Shown one piece after another: positions 26,920 to 35,301 of a stretch of 64,000 nt of DNA; within the stretch, counting starts at the first letter, position 1, and each line of letters starts with the position of its first letter. The stretch is from NCBI RefSeq assembly GCF_030848475.1, contig NZ_JAVDDS010000008.1, positions 42,849-106,848 on the forward strand. Reading direction: 5' to 3'. The position numbers were made by a program, and so were the translations under genes. The notes under the pieces are model-generated. The model saw nothing but the letters and a program-made list of their open reading frames with translations. It was not told the origin of the DNA and did not search any database. This stretch comes from Herbivorax alkaliphila (GTDB lineage: Bacteria > Bacillota > Clostridia > Acetivibrionales > Acetivibrionaceae).

Positions 26920-27114
26920 ATGAAAACTAAAAAAATAATTAGAAATTTATTAAAAGACCAATCAGGAGAGTTTGGAGTAAAACAAATTGCTATAACTGTT
27001 GCAGTCATAGTAATTATAGGTTTTATTATTGTAATTGTTCAAAATAACCTAGATGGTTGGATTGGAGAGATATGGGATTTATTTATGGAACAAATAGAAA
27101 ACTTGATATCTTAA
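26920..27114 (+). CDS. Flp-like small membrane protein (locus A)
   Basis: A 64-residue protein with one hydrophobic helix (about 22-46: IAITVAVIVIIGFIIVIVQNN) after a short basic region KKIIRNLLKDQSGEFG. Position and size are those of a Flp pilin, but the glutamate at +5 after the processing glycine, which class III/IVb prepilin peptidases require, is missing (after SG the residues are EFGVK). It may be an unprocessed pseudopilin or a membrane linker. The ATG at 26920 has an ideal GGAGG site; an upstream TTG at 26881 has none. It lies between the TadC-like gene and two other small membrane proteins. Confidence 0.75.
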   Translation: MKTKKIIRNLLKDQSGEFGVKQIAITVAVIVIIGFIIVIVQNNLDGWIGEIWDLFMEQIENLIS

Positions 27115-27127
27115 GGCGGTGTAATAA

Positions 27128-27607
27128 ATGCAGGGTATAGCAAAGGCTTTGCTGACAACAATACTTGTAACCATATGTATGCTGTTGTTTACAAACCTGA
27201 TTTTCTTTTTTCCTTGGTATATGACATTGATTATTGAAACTTTTAACATATCCCAAGTTGCTGCCAGTGATAATTACATAAAACAGTCTTATTATGACGA
27301 TGCAATGGAGAGACTCAGTGATCGACCTATATTCAGGGAAAACGCAGGAGCTATAGAAATAACAGCTATTAATGAAAGTGGCACAAGTGCTATAGGAAAC
27401 GATAATGAAACATATTATGAAGAACTATCAGAAAATCAAAAACCTTACAGACAACGGGGCACCCCTATAACAGTTGAAATAAGTGCCGTTTATCCTTTGA
27501 CAATAACTCTTTGGGGTGAGGAGTATGAAAGAGAATTACCTGTTTCCTTTTCTATTACAACAACAGGTCTTAAGCATTATAAAGATTTAGACTATTATTT
27601 TGAGTGA
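27128..27607 (+). CDS. Membrane-anchored extracellular protein, pseudopilin-like (locus A)
   Basis: A 159-residue protein: one N-terminal transmembrane segment (about 5-38, ALLTTILVTICMLLFTNLIFFFPWYM) and an exported domain of about 120 residues rich in Asn, Glu and Tyr, ending in beta-like strands (ITVEISAVYPLTITLWGEEYERELPVSFSITTTG). Layout and position match a TadE/TadF-type minor pseudopilin, but there is no G-xxxx-E processing site. I do not recognise the family with certainty; a resemblance to DUF4320 proteins of clostridial secretion loci is possible. It starts 13 bases after the Flp-like gene. Confidence 0.7.
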   Translation: MQGIAKALLTTILVTICMLLFTNLIFFFPWYMTLIIETFNISQVAASDNYIKQSYYDDAMERLSDRPIFRENAGAIEITAINESGTSAIGNDNETYYEELSENQKPYRQRGTPITVEISAVYPLTITLWGEEYERELPVSFSITTTGLKHYKDLDYYFE

Positions 27608-27623
27608 ATGGGAATGAGGACTA

Positions 27624-28118
27624 TTGAAAAATATTGCAATAGGTATATTAATAATAATATTGACGTCAATAATTATAGAACCAATGGTGGAGACTGTAAA
27701 TATTTTAAGAGAAAGAGTGATATTAACATCTGCTCTAACCAACTCTTTTCGTGCAGCTAAAGATAGAAGTATTGAAGAAGACAGTAGAAGAGATCTTCAC
27801 GCAAGTGTGGATGAAGAATTATTTATAGAATATTTTTGTGAGGCATTTGAAGATGCTATGAATTTGAGTTTATCTTCAATTCATGGAAATGAAATAATTT
27901 TTGTTTGTGAAAACGAAAATTATAATGATTTTAATATTACAGTTAAAATAGATGAATATGAAGATGATATAACAGGTCAAATAGTAAGTGAAGTTAATTT
28001 AAAGGCAGCATCAATATATAATTTTAAGACAAAATATTTAAATCTTGCTGAAAACTCTCTTAGCTCTGATTATATGTTGACAGGAGAGCGAACGTTTCTA
28101 CTGTTTGTAAGAAACTAA
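27624..28118 (+). CDS. Membrane-anchored extracellular protein, last gene of locus A
   Basis: A 164-residue protein with an N-terminal signal anchor (NIAIGILIIILTSIIIEPMVETV) and an acidic extracytoplasmic domain that includes DRSIEEDSRRDLHASVDEELFIEYFCEAFEDA. Two cysteines might form a disulfide. It resembles its upstream neighbour in plan though not in sequence. The start is a TTG at 27624 behind GAGG. It closes the operon; a hairpin terminator follows. Role inferred only from the locus. Confidence 0.65.
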   Translation: MKNIAIGILIIILTSIIIEPMVETVNILRERVILTSALTNSFRAAKDRSIEEDSRRDLHASVDEELFIEYFCEAFEDAMNLSLSSIHGNEIIFVCENENYNDFNITVKIDEYEDDITGQIVSEVNLKAASIYNFKTKYLNLAENSLSSDYMLTGERTFLLFVRN

Positions 28119-28168
28119 CAAGCCTATGTAAGTGAGTGAAGTCGTTTAGCTAAAGCTAAATCAAAAAC

Positions 28169-28199
28169 ACGGCTGTGCTACTTATTGCAACACAGCCGT
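28169..28199. terminator. Terminator between locus A and the M4 protease
   Basis: A 9-bp stem ACGGCTGTG / CACAGCCGT with a 13-base loop separates convergent genes. T-rich sequence lies on the + side and A-rich on the other, so it can act both ways. A smaller TTTAGC-TAAA-GCTAAA hairpin precedes it. Confidence 0.7.
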
Positions 28200-28220
28200 A
28201 ATTGTATTTTTAAAACTTTT

Positions 28221-30464
28221 TTAATTTAAGCAAAATATAGAACTTTTAACAGTTACTTTATTGCTGTAATCAGATATTCTTTCACCATTCTCATCTACAA
28301 CTGCTACATAGTAATCATAACTTCCCCATAGGGAAATTGTAAAAAACATTTTAATTGATGTTTCCGCTATTTTTTCAGGCTCATCCTCTGACCATGATGG
28401 CTTTGCATATATACCATAACGAACACATGATGCTTCATTATAATCCCATTTAACCTTCGTTATTAGACCTATTTCCTTAGATATCCTTAAATTCTCAGGT
28501 TCATTTAAATATGCTTCAACAGTTACAGCATTACTAAAACCTGATATTCTGTTTCCATCTTCATCAACTAATGCTATGTAGAAATCGTGTATTCCTGGAA
28601 GAGTTTCCACAGTTATTTCAGTTTCTGTTGTTTGTGCTATTTTTTCAGGTTGCTCTTCAGAATCTGTCTCTTTTCTATATATTCCATAATTAGCCTCCGA
28701 AATGGCATCCCATGTAAAATCTACTGCTAACTCCTCTACATCTGTCATTTCAAAATTTCCAGGTGCTCCTAGCAATAGTTCCACTGAAGTAAAAGCATCT
28801 ATGACAGTGTTAACATCATCATAACAGTAATAAATGCTGTCTTCTCCTTTTATGCTACTATGACTATACTGTTCATTTTTCAGTAAATTTACAACAGTAA
28901 CAGCATAACCTGCAAAATCTTTCAGTGATGATTGGGGTACAACATAACCATCAGTCATGGCTTTATAAAATATACCTGCAAGCTTACTATAACCTATGGC
29001 TTCTATTTCTTTTTCATTGTGAGTGCCACCTTCTGCAATAAGATATGCGGCCTTTGTAATAACTCCTCCTGCATTATGTGGTATAAAAGGATCCATGTTT
29101 GGAACATCGCTATACTGTGTTATTTCAGGATATGCGGCATTTCTCATGACCTTCCCTGTATCCTCGCCTATATACCAGTCAAACTCTCCCTCACTTAAAA
29201 GATAGTCTTCTAAGGCATATTCACTGATAACTCCAAATGTATCTGCTAATCCTTCATGCAAAGCCATATTTTCCTGACCATCATTATAGTCCAATCCTTC
29301 ATGGTAAAGTATTAAATGTGTAAACTCATGTGCTACAATATCCAATGCAGCAGCTGTGCTTTTTCCCTCAGTAATCTCATTTCCCTCTTCATCAAGAGGT
29401 TTTCTGTTAAAAAACCAAACCTCACTATGATCTCCCCAATTACCATATGGTTCTGCACGTGCATTATGAGGTCCAAACATTATTCTACACCTTATTAATC
29501 CTCCCTCATCATCATATGAATTTCGATTAAAATGGTCATTAAAGAATTCTATTATTTTAGTTAAATTATAATGTGCATCAACTCCATGTGTAAGTCTGCT
29601 TATTGGCAAATCTGGATCTGCTTCAAAATGATTTTCTGTGTTGTTAAATACTTGAAAGTTTACTGCTTCACCAGTTTCAAAATTTTCATCTGGATTAATT
29701 AAATAAAATATCTCATTTTCTTCAACCATCTTTAAATCCTCAATAAGACCAAACTCACCAACTCCTGTTCCACAAACGCTGTTTTGTGAGTCGGCTCCAA
29801 CTCTCTCTACATTAATAACATCCAGATTTTCTCCACAAATATAGTAAGTAAAACTATTTGGCTCTGGTTCTAATATACTTGTTGTAACTTTGTAAACATA
29901 CTGATAAATATCATCAACAGGGTAAAGAATCAATTTAGGTGAAGACATATTAAAAATTTCAATTCTATAACCTAAATCCCTTTCTATTAGATTTATAATT
30001 TCTTCTTCTGATATTCTTAAAGGAGTGCTTTTTTTACTTAATTCTCCTATGTTCCCAATGCTTTTTCCTGATACAACTTCAACAACACCTTCATTGTTTA
30101 CGTGAAAATTTTTTTCACTTCCATATACAGGGACTCCACCTTGCACCTGTACAGTTTTTACAACTGTCCTCCCCATTGAATTTGTAATCTGTTCAGTAAT
30201 TTCAAATTCTAGTTCATCTACTTTTACTTCCCGTTCTTCAAAACTTTTAGCATAAACGCTTCTTACTATCTCTTCCGGTAATTCTTCTGACCTTTCAGTT
30301 AATCTACCTGAAATAAATGTTACGTCATCATTAGTTTTGTTCATTAAAGCTATTTCAGGTGTAAATTCTTTACTTTCCTCTACATCACCATAACTAACAA
30401 TAGTGCCACTTGCAATAATACCCACTAACAAAATAATGCACAGAACTTTTGCTAAACCTTTCAT
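28221..30464 (-). CDS. Secreted M4 (thermolysin-like) metallopeptidase with two C-terminal beta domains
   Basis: A 747-residue exported neutral protease. A signal peptide (about 1-26) is followed by an FTP/PepSY-type propeptide (about 55-215) and the M4 catalytic domain (about 285-560). Zinc ligands are HEFTH (His379, His383) and Glu404 in ALHEGLAD; the second-half histidine motif is IPHNAGGVITKAAYLIA. Two tandem domains of about 85 residues follow (about 575-660 and 661-745), each ending in DEDG-x-RISGFSN-like or DENG-x-RISDYSN-like strands. They look like fibronectin type III folds and probably bind wall or substrate. It lies between the two Tad loci; a functional link is only suggested by position. 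Confidence 0.92.
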   Translation of the reverse strand: MKGLAKVLCIILLVGIIASGTIVSYGDVEESKEFTPEIALMNKTNDDVTFISGRLTERSEELPEEIVRSVYAKSFEEREVKVDELEFEITEQITNSMGRTVVKTVQVQGGVPVYGSEKNFHVNNEGVVEVVSGKSIGNIGELSKKSTPLRISEEEIINLIERDLGYRIEIFNMSSPKLILYPVDDIYQYVYKVTTSILEPEPNSFTYYICGENLDVINVERVGADSQNSVCGTGVGEFGLIEDLKMVEENEIFYLINPDENFETGEAVNFQVFNNTENHFEADPDLPISRLTHGVDAHYNLTKIIEFFNDHFNRNSYDDEGGLIRCRIMFGPHNARAEPYGNWGDHSEVWFFNRKPLDEEGNEITEGKSTAAALDIVAHEFTHLILYHEGLDYNDGQENMALHEGLADTFGVISEYALEDYLLSEGEFDWYIGEDTGKVMRNAAYPEITQYSDVPNMDPFIPHNAGGVITKAAYLIAEGGTHNEKEIEAIGYSKLAGIFYKAMTDGYVVPQSSLKDFAGYAVTVVNLLKNEQYSHSSIKGEDSIYYCYDDVNTVIDAFTSVELLLGAPGNFEMTDVEELAVDFTWDAISEANYGIYRKETDSEEQPEKIAQTTETEITVETLPGIHDFYIALVDEDGNRISGFSNAVTVEAYLNEPENLRISKEIGLITKVKWDYNEASCVRYGIYAKPSWSEDEPEKIAETSIKMFFTISLWGSYDYYVAVVDENGERISDYSNKVTVKSSIFCLN

Positions 30465-30616
30465 TTGTAATACCTCCCTGATATATATTTTTGTTGCATA
30501 CTACACATGTAAGCCAATTGGGTATTTTATGTTAACCAGTGGGTTCAATTACATAATGTTACACTTTCAACTTTTTATACATTTTATCATTTAAAATCCA
30601 ATTTGTAAACAAAGTT

Positions 30617-32410
30617 TTACATCACTTCCCTTCCATCTAAAAATTTAAACTGTGATATAAAAAGCTCATAGTACATACCTTTTTTATTTATAAGCTCCTC
30701 ATGAGTTCCCTCTTCTTTAATACCTTTATCATCAATAACCATTATCCTATCTGAATTCTGTATTGTTGAAAGCCTGTGGGCTATTACAAAAGACGTTCTG
30801 CCCTCTAAGAGATTTTGTATCCCCTGCTGGATAGACTTTTCAGTATAGGTATCAATACTGGCAGTTGCTTCATCTAATATGAGTATTCTTGGATTTGCTA
30901 AAAGCACTCTTGCAAAAGCAATTAGCTGTCTTTGTCCTGCTGATAACCTAGAACCTCTTTCATTTACATCGGTATCATAACCATCTGGAAGTTTTTTAAT
31001 AAAATCATGGGCACAAACTGTCTTAGCAGCTTCTATAATTTCTTCATTACTTGCATCTAACTTTCCATATCTTATATTATCCTTTACCGTTCCCGAAAAA
31101 AGAAATGTATCCTGAAGCATTATTCCTAACTGACTTCTAAGACTCTCTAATGTTACTTTTGTCACATCTAACCCATCAATTAAAACTTTTCCCCTTGAAG
31201 TTTCATAAAATCTGCTTATAAGATTTATAATTGTAGTCTTTCCTGCTCCGGTAGGACCTACTAAAGCTACAGTTTCCCCCTCATTTATATAAAAATTTAC
31301 ATTTTGCAATACTGTCTGACTTTTATCATATCCAAAAGTTATATTTCTAAATTCTACATTTCCTTTTATTCTAGGCATTAAGTCAGCATTTTCACAATCT
31401 TTTATATCTGGCTTAATATCCATAATTTCAAATATCCTTTCAGCTCCAGCCAAATTTGTAATCAGTATATTGTAAAAATTAGATATATTCATAACAGGCA
31501 CCCAAAACATTGATATATAACTTGTAAAAGCCACTAGAACCCCTATAGTGATTTCATCTGCATTTAAAAGTCTTAATCCATACCAAAAAACCAATACCGT
31601 TCCACCACCCCATGATAATTCCACTAAAGGCCAGAACATATCATTCATTCTAACAGCCCTCACAAAAGCAATTCTCTGATCATTTAAAAGTTCTCTAAAA
31701 GTACGTCTAGTCTTTTGCTCTCCGTTAAAGCCCTGTACAACTTTTATACCTGAGAAATTTTCGTGACTGTATGCGTTTAAATTGGATGTTTTTTTTCTTT
31801 CTATCTGCCATCTCTTTCTTGACACTATTTGAACTAAAAACATTAAAACAAATAGTATTGGAAGTGTACTAAAAGAAACCAGTGCCAGTTTGTAATTCAT
31901 AGAAAACATTATTATAGCAATTACCACCATTTTTATTAAATCAGGAATAAGATTTGTAATGCTATTTGTAAAGAGCTCATTTAGAGCATTCACATCTCCA
32001 ACTATACGTGCTAATATCTTTCCCACCGATCTATTGTCAAAAAAATTAAATGAAAGTTTTTGAATATGGTTATAAAGCTGTTGCCTTAAAGACAAAAGTA
32101 TTTTATTAGATACTCCAGACATTATAAGTATTCTATATTTTGCACAAATCATTGCAGCAAAATTTGCAAAAGCCATAATAGATCCTAGTATTAGAAGTCC
32201 CTTAACATCACTGTTTGAAATATATGTGTCAATTCCAACTTTCATAAAATAGGGATTTAAAAGTTCAACAAAAATCACTATACCAATTAAAATTAATACT
32301 TTTATAACAGTCCGAATATACGGTTTAAGGTATGAAAACAGGCGCATTACAACTTTTATATTTACAGTTTCTTTTAAGTTTTCATCTTTTCTAAAATTAT
32401 TAACAGGCAT
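30617..32410 (-). CDS. Heterodimeric ABC exporter subunit with canonical catalytic Glu (BmrD/LmrD-like)
   Basis: A 597-residue half-transporter: six membrane helices (about 30-325), then the nucleotide-binding domain. Walker A is GPTGAGKTT, the signature is LSAGQ (Ala in place of Gly) and Walker B is ILILDEATASID with the catalytic Glu present, followed by an AHRLSTIQNSD switch. The altered signature here and the altered Walker B of the partner upstream are the hallmark of heterodimeric exporters with one degenerate ATP site (BmrCD, LmrCD, TM287/288). The ATG has a GAGGAGGT site and overlaps the partner stop. Probable role: multidrug or lipid export. Confidence 0.93.
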   Translation of the reverse strand: MPVNNFRKDENLKETVNIKVVMRLFSYLKPYIRTVIKVLILIGIVIFVELLNPYFMKVGIDTYISNSDVKGLLILGSIMAFANFAAMICAKYRILIMSGVSNKILLSLRQQLYNHIQKLSFNFFDNRSVGKILARIVGDVNALNELFTNSITNLIPDLIKMVVIAIIMFSMNYKLALVSFSTLPILFVLMFLVQIVSRKRWQIERKKTSNLNAYSHENFSGIKVVQGFNGEQKTRRTFRELLNDQRIAFVRAVRMNDMFWPLVELSWGGGTVLVFWYGLRLLNADEITIGVLVAFTSYISMFWVPVMNISNFYNILITNLAGAERIFEIMDIKPDIKDCENADLMPRIKGNVEFRNITFGYDKSQTVLQNVNFYINEGETVALVGPTGAGKTTIINLISRFYETSRGKVLIDGLDVTKVTLESLRSQLGIMLQDTFLFSGTVKDNIRYGKLDASNEEIIEAAKTVCAHDFIKKLPDGYDTDVNERGSRLSAGQRQLIAFARVLLANPRILILDEATASIDTYTEKSIQQGIQNLLEGRTSFVIAHRLSTIQNSDRIMVIDDKGIKEEGTHEELINKKGMYYELFISQFKFLDGREVM

Positions 32411-34146
32411 TACACTACCTCCTCTTCGTCATAAAATGTTATTTTGCCAAGCTGATTTAAGTAAGTTTCATAATATTTCCCCTTTAAATCCAAAAGTTGC
32501 TGATGCTTGCCTCTTTCAACTATTTCACCATCTTCAAATATTAAGATTTCATCTGCATTTTTAACTGCAGAAATCCTGTGAGCAATAATAAATTTAGTTA
32601 CACCCTTATGTTCATTAAGAGATTTTTGTATATCATGTTCTGTCTCCATATCAAGAGCTGATGTGGCATCATCGAGTATTAATATCTTAGCATCTTTCAT
32701 AAAAGCTCTGGCTATCGATATTCTCTGTTTCTGTCCTCCTGAAAGCCCAACACCTCTCTCCCCAATGACAGTATCAAACTTTTGAGGCATCTTAGATATA
32801 AATTCATAAGCATTAGCATCTTTAGATACTGAAATAAGTTTTTCCTCTGATGCTTCATCTACTCCAAACTTTATATTTTCTTCTATAGAATCTGAAAACA
32901 AGAATACATCCTGCATAACAATTGAAATTTTACTACGTAAAAAATCTAAGTCCATATCTTTTACATCAATGCCATTTACCAAAACACTTCCTGATGATAC
33001 ATCATAAAACCGTCCAATTAAATTTATAAGAGATGTTTTTCCAGAGCCGGTAATTCCCATTATAGCAACTGTAGTCCCAGGCTGTGCATTAATATTTATG
33101 TTTTTTAATACAGGTATCCCCTTGTATTCAAAAAATACATCTTTAAATACTACATGCCCATTAAATTCTCTAGGCTTTAATGGATTTTCAGGACTCTTAA
33201 TATCTGGCTGTTCTTTAAATATCTTTTCCACTTTTTTAAGAGACGCATAACACTGAGCAATAATATTTGTCAGCCATCCCATCATTCTCATAGGCCATAT
33301 AAGCATAAAAATGTAATTGCTAAAAGCAACAAGGGTTCCTAATGAAATCTCATCGCCTATTACCAAAAAACCACCAACAGTTACTACAAGAACTATAATA
33401 AAATTTGACAAAAATTCGATTTTTGGAAAATACTTTCCCCACACCTTTGTCTGTTCCATATTGAGTCTGTAATTATGCTGGTTTTTCTTTAAGAATTTAT
33501 TTATTTCAAACTTTTCCCTAGCAAATGCCTTGACAAGCCTCACCCCTGCAATATTCTCCTGAGCAGTTGTATTTAAGGCCGCTCTCTGATCACTTATTTT
33601 TCCATGAGTTTCTCCCACTCTTTTCTCAAGCTTGAAAACAACATATGCAAGAAAAGGCATTATCAGAATAGTCAAAAGAGCCAACTTCCAGCTAAGTGTA
33701 AAAAGAAGCACAGAAGCAACTAAAAAATACAGAGCTTGCTCAATACAAAGCATTATTCCAAAGGCAAGGGCATGTAAAATATTTTCAGTATCATCTTTAA
33801 TTCTAGACATAAGTTCGCCGGTATTTACTTTGTCAAAATAACTAAATGAAAGTTTTTGAATATGATTAAACATATCCTGCCTTAAGTCCATAATTACTTT
33901 TGCAGCAGATAAATCAAAAGAATACTCCTTGATATAACAAAAAATTGCTTTTAAAACTGTTATAACTATAAGAGCTGTTATTATTCCAGAAAACAGATGA
34001 GTTTCACCTCCAATAATAACTCTGTCAACAATACTTCCTATTAGTCGAGGGCTGAACATATCTAGAGTTATACTTAAAAACATCATTAACAATGCTAATA
34101 TATAAAACCACTTATATTTTTTCATATATAAAGCCAATCTTTTCAA
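32410..34146 (-). CDS. Heterodimeric ABC exporter subunit with degenerate Walker B (BmrC/LmrC-like)
   Basis: A 578-residue half-transporter with six membrane helices (about 15-310) and a nucleotide-binding domain: Walker A GITGSGKTS, intact signature LSGGQKQR and Walker B ILILDDATSALD, in which the catalytic Glu is Asp. That substitution is typical of the degenerate-site subunit. The frame is open to an ATG at 34176, but the AGGAGGT site lies downstream of that codon and serves the TTG at 34146. It is preceded by a leader-peptide attenuator (34252-34435), so expression is probably induced when translation of the leader is disturbed. Confidence 0.93.
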   Translation of the reverse strand: MKRLALYMKKYKWFYILALLMMFLSITLDMFSPRLIGSIVDRVIIGGETHLFSGIITALIVITVLKAIFCYIKEYSFDLSAAKVIMDLRQDMFNHIQKLSFSYFDKVNTGELMSRIKDDTENILHALAFGIMLCIEQALYFLVASVLLFTLSWKLALLTILIMPFLAYVVFKLEKRVGETHGKISDQRAALNTTAQENIAGVRLVKAFAREKFEINKFLKKNQHNYRLNMEQTKVWGKYFPKIEFLSNFIIVLVVTVGGFLVIGDEISLGTLVAFSNYIFMLIWPMRMMGWLTNIIAQCYASLKKVEKIFKEQPDIKSPENPLKPREFNGHVVFKDVFFEYKGIPVLKNININAQPGTTVAIMGITGSGKTSLINLIGRFYDVSSGSVLVNGIDVKDMDLDFLRSKISIVMQDVFLFSDSIEENIKFGVDEASEEKLISVSKDANAYEFISKMPQKFDTVIGERGVGLSGGQKQRISIARAFMKDAKILILDDATSALDMETEHDIQKSLNEHKGVTKFIIAHRISAVKNADEILIFEDGEIVERGKHQQLLDLKGKYYETYLNQLGKITFYDEEEVV

Positions 34147-34251
34147 AACCTTTGACCTCCTATTAACTAAATTCATTCTGCAATCATTTTAAAAACATAT
34201 TGCTTATAAAATAACTGATTTTTCACCCCATTTATCTCTACTAAATTACAA

Positions 34252-34282
34252 AAAGGCCACGGAATATAATTCCATGACCTTT
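34252..34282 (-). terminator. Attenuator terminator (arms 3:4) of the ABC exporter leader
   Basis: On the minus strand a 14-bp stem, perfect when G-U pairs are allowed, with a three-base loop and followed by five T residues. It lies about 105 bases before the exporter start. Its 5' arm also pairs with the 3' arm of the preceding hairpin. Confidence 0.8.
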
Positions 34283-34302
34283 AAATATATTAAAGACCAT
34301 GG
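34272..34302 (-). promoter_or_regulatory. Antiterminator hairpin (arms 2:3)
   Basis: On the minus strand CCATGGTCTTTAA pairs over 13 positions (two G-U) with TTAAAGGTCATGG-type sequence, with a five-base loop. It consumes the 3' arm of the 34293-34327 hairpin and the 5' arm of the 34252-34282 terminator, so it excludes both. Confidence 0.75.
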
Positions 34303-34327
34303 GGTAAACCCTTCACCCCATGGTCTT
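34293..34327 (-). promoter_or_regulatory. Anti-antiterminator hairpin (arms 1:2)
   Basis: A perfect 13-bp stem, AAGACCATGGGGT / ACCCCATGGTCTT, nine-base loop. It begins 15 bases after the leader stop codon, so a ribosome stalled at the end of the leader would cover or disrupt its first arm. Confidence 0.8.
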
Positions 34328-34342
34328 GTTACCAACAAAATC

Positions 34343-34435
34343 TTATAACAAAAATCCATCATTTGAGGCAGGATTAGCAAAAATCAAATTTAAACGAAAA
34401 CTTCCATTCAATGTCATATGAATAGTCTTTAACAT
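34343..34435 (-). CDS. 30-residue leader peptide of the ABC exporter operon
   Basis: ATG at 34435, TAA at 34343-34345, with an AAAGGAGG ribosome site eight bases upstream. The peptide begins MLKTIHMTLNGS and ends ASNDGFLL; it has no cysteine, no signal peptide and no run of one amino acid. It lies 38 bases after a near-consensus promoter and directly before three alternative hairpins and the exporter genes. This is the arrangement of BmrB-BmrCD in Bacillus subtilis, where leader translation controls transcription readthrough. An alternative is that it is an exported peptide substrate, but the hairpin geometry argues for a leader. Confidence 0.75.
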   Translation of the reverse strand: MLKTIHMTLNGSFRLNLIFANPASNDGFLL

Positions 34436-34479
34436 ACTTCCTACCTCCTTTCAAAAAAATTAAAAACACCGTATTTAAA

Positions 34480-34508
34480 ATATTAATACATTACTTTACT
34501 TCTGTCAA
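34480..34508 (-). promoter_or_regulatory. Sigma-A promoter of the leader peptide and ABC exporter
   Basis: Minus strand TTGACA (34503-34508), 17-base spacer, TAATAT (34480-34485). It lies in the gap after the prepilin peptidase gene, giving a 5' untranslated region of about 40 bases before the leader. Confidence 0.85.
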
Positions 34509-34539
34509 GATATGTAACGTTTTTTTTAAATAAAATAAT

Positions 34540-35073
34540 TTACATTATATAAATCCCAATTGTTGACTTGTGAATAATTGTAATAATAACTCCGCCTAAA
34601 ACTGCATATGAAAAGCGAAAAACACCTGATTTGTCTTCATCAAATTCCTGATATTCTTCAAACTTCATTACGGTAAATAAATATTTTAAATATAAAAAAA
34701 GCTTTTTAAATCTTTTAGAAAAGTTTTTCCTTTTAATCATTATAATCAATGCTAAAAAACCACCAAATAAAAATGAATATGCCATACAATAGATTATAAA
34801 TCTCAATCCCATTACAGCACCTATTGCAGAAAATAGTTTAACATCTCCTGCTCCAAGAAATCTTAATGCATAAAACAAAAACAAAATTATAAAGGGAACA
34901 ATAATCCCTAAAAGAGAATCTTTAAAACCATCAGTTCCCGACATGATTAAGTTGGTTAGAAGTCCTAATAATATAGCTGGATACACTATGAAATTTTTGA
35001 TTTTTGAGTATTTATAGTCAAAATAGACTGATAAAATAACAGTTAGAGAAAGCAAGACCAGTTTAATTATCAT
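34540..35073 (-). CDS. Prepilin peptidase, A24 family (TadV/CpaA type)
   Basis: A 177-residue polytopic aspartic protease that cleaves and may methylate type IVb prepilins at the cytoplasmic membrane face. The two catalytic aspartates are in FDYKYSKIKN (about residue 19) and in the invariant GxGD motif, here LGAGDVKLFSAIGAV (about 73-77). Its length is that of the short TadV/CpaA group that lacks the N-terminal methylase domain. It lies on the same strand as locus B but is separated from it by the + strand FHA and PP2C genes. It is the only peptidase of this type in the window, so it presumably serves the Flp and TadE-like proteins of locus B. Confidence 0.92.
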   Translation of the reverse strand: MIIKLVLLSLTVILSVYFDYKYSKIKNFIVYPAILLGLLTNLIMSGTDGFKDSLLGIIVPFIILFLFYALRFLGAGDVKLFSAIGAVMGLRFIIYCMAYSFLFGGFLALIIMIKRKNFSKRFKKLFLYLKYLFTVMKFEEYQEFDEDKSGVFRFSYAVLGGVIITIIHKSTIGIYIM

Positions 35074-35204
35074 AAAATATTAGCCACCTTTGTAAATTTT
35101 TATATCAAGGTTTAAAGCCAAAAACGATTACCATACATTATATCATTTTACCAATATCTCTTCCACACTTTTTTCTTCTCGTAGGTGTATATATAAAATT
35201 ATAG

Positions 35205-35233
35205 TTGTCAAAATATCTGTTTAATTGTAAAAT
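35205..35233 (+). promoter_or_regulatory. Promoter of the FHA/PP2C pair
   Basis: TTGTCA (35205-35210), 17-base spacer, TAAAAT (35228-35233), about 65 bases before the FHA gene start. Confidence 0.6.
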
Positions 35234-35301
35234 AGTATATAAGGGTAATAAATTCTATATATGCAAATCAAAATCGTTCACCTAAAAGGAGGAGCCTCTC
35301 T

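Noticed and set aside
20104..28118. Type VII (ESX-like) secretion locus, because of the FHA/kinase/PP2C genes
   Set aside because: No WXG100 protein, no FtsK/EssC ATPase; the ATPase and F-domain proteins are Tad/type II in character.
34343..34435. Leader peptide as a bacteriocin or quorum-sensing peptide exported by the ABC transporter
   Set aside because: No double-Gly leader, no cysteine and no peptidase (C39) domain on the exporter; the hairpin geometry fits attenuation better. Not fully excluded.
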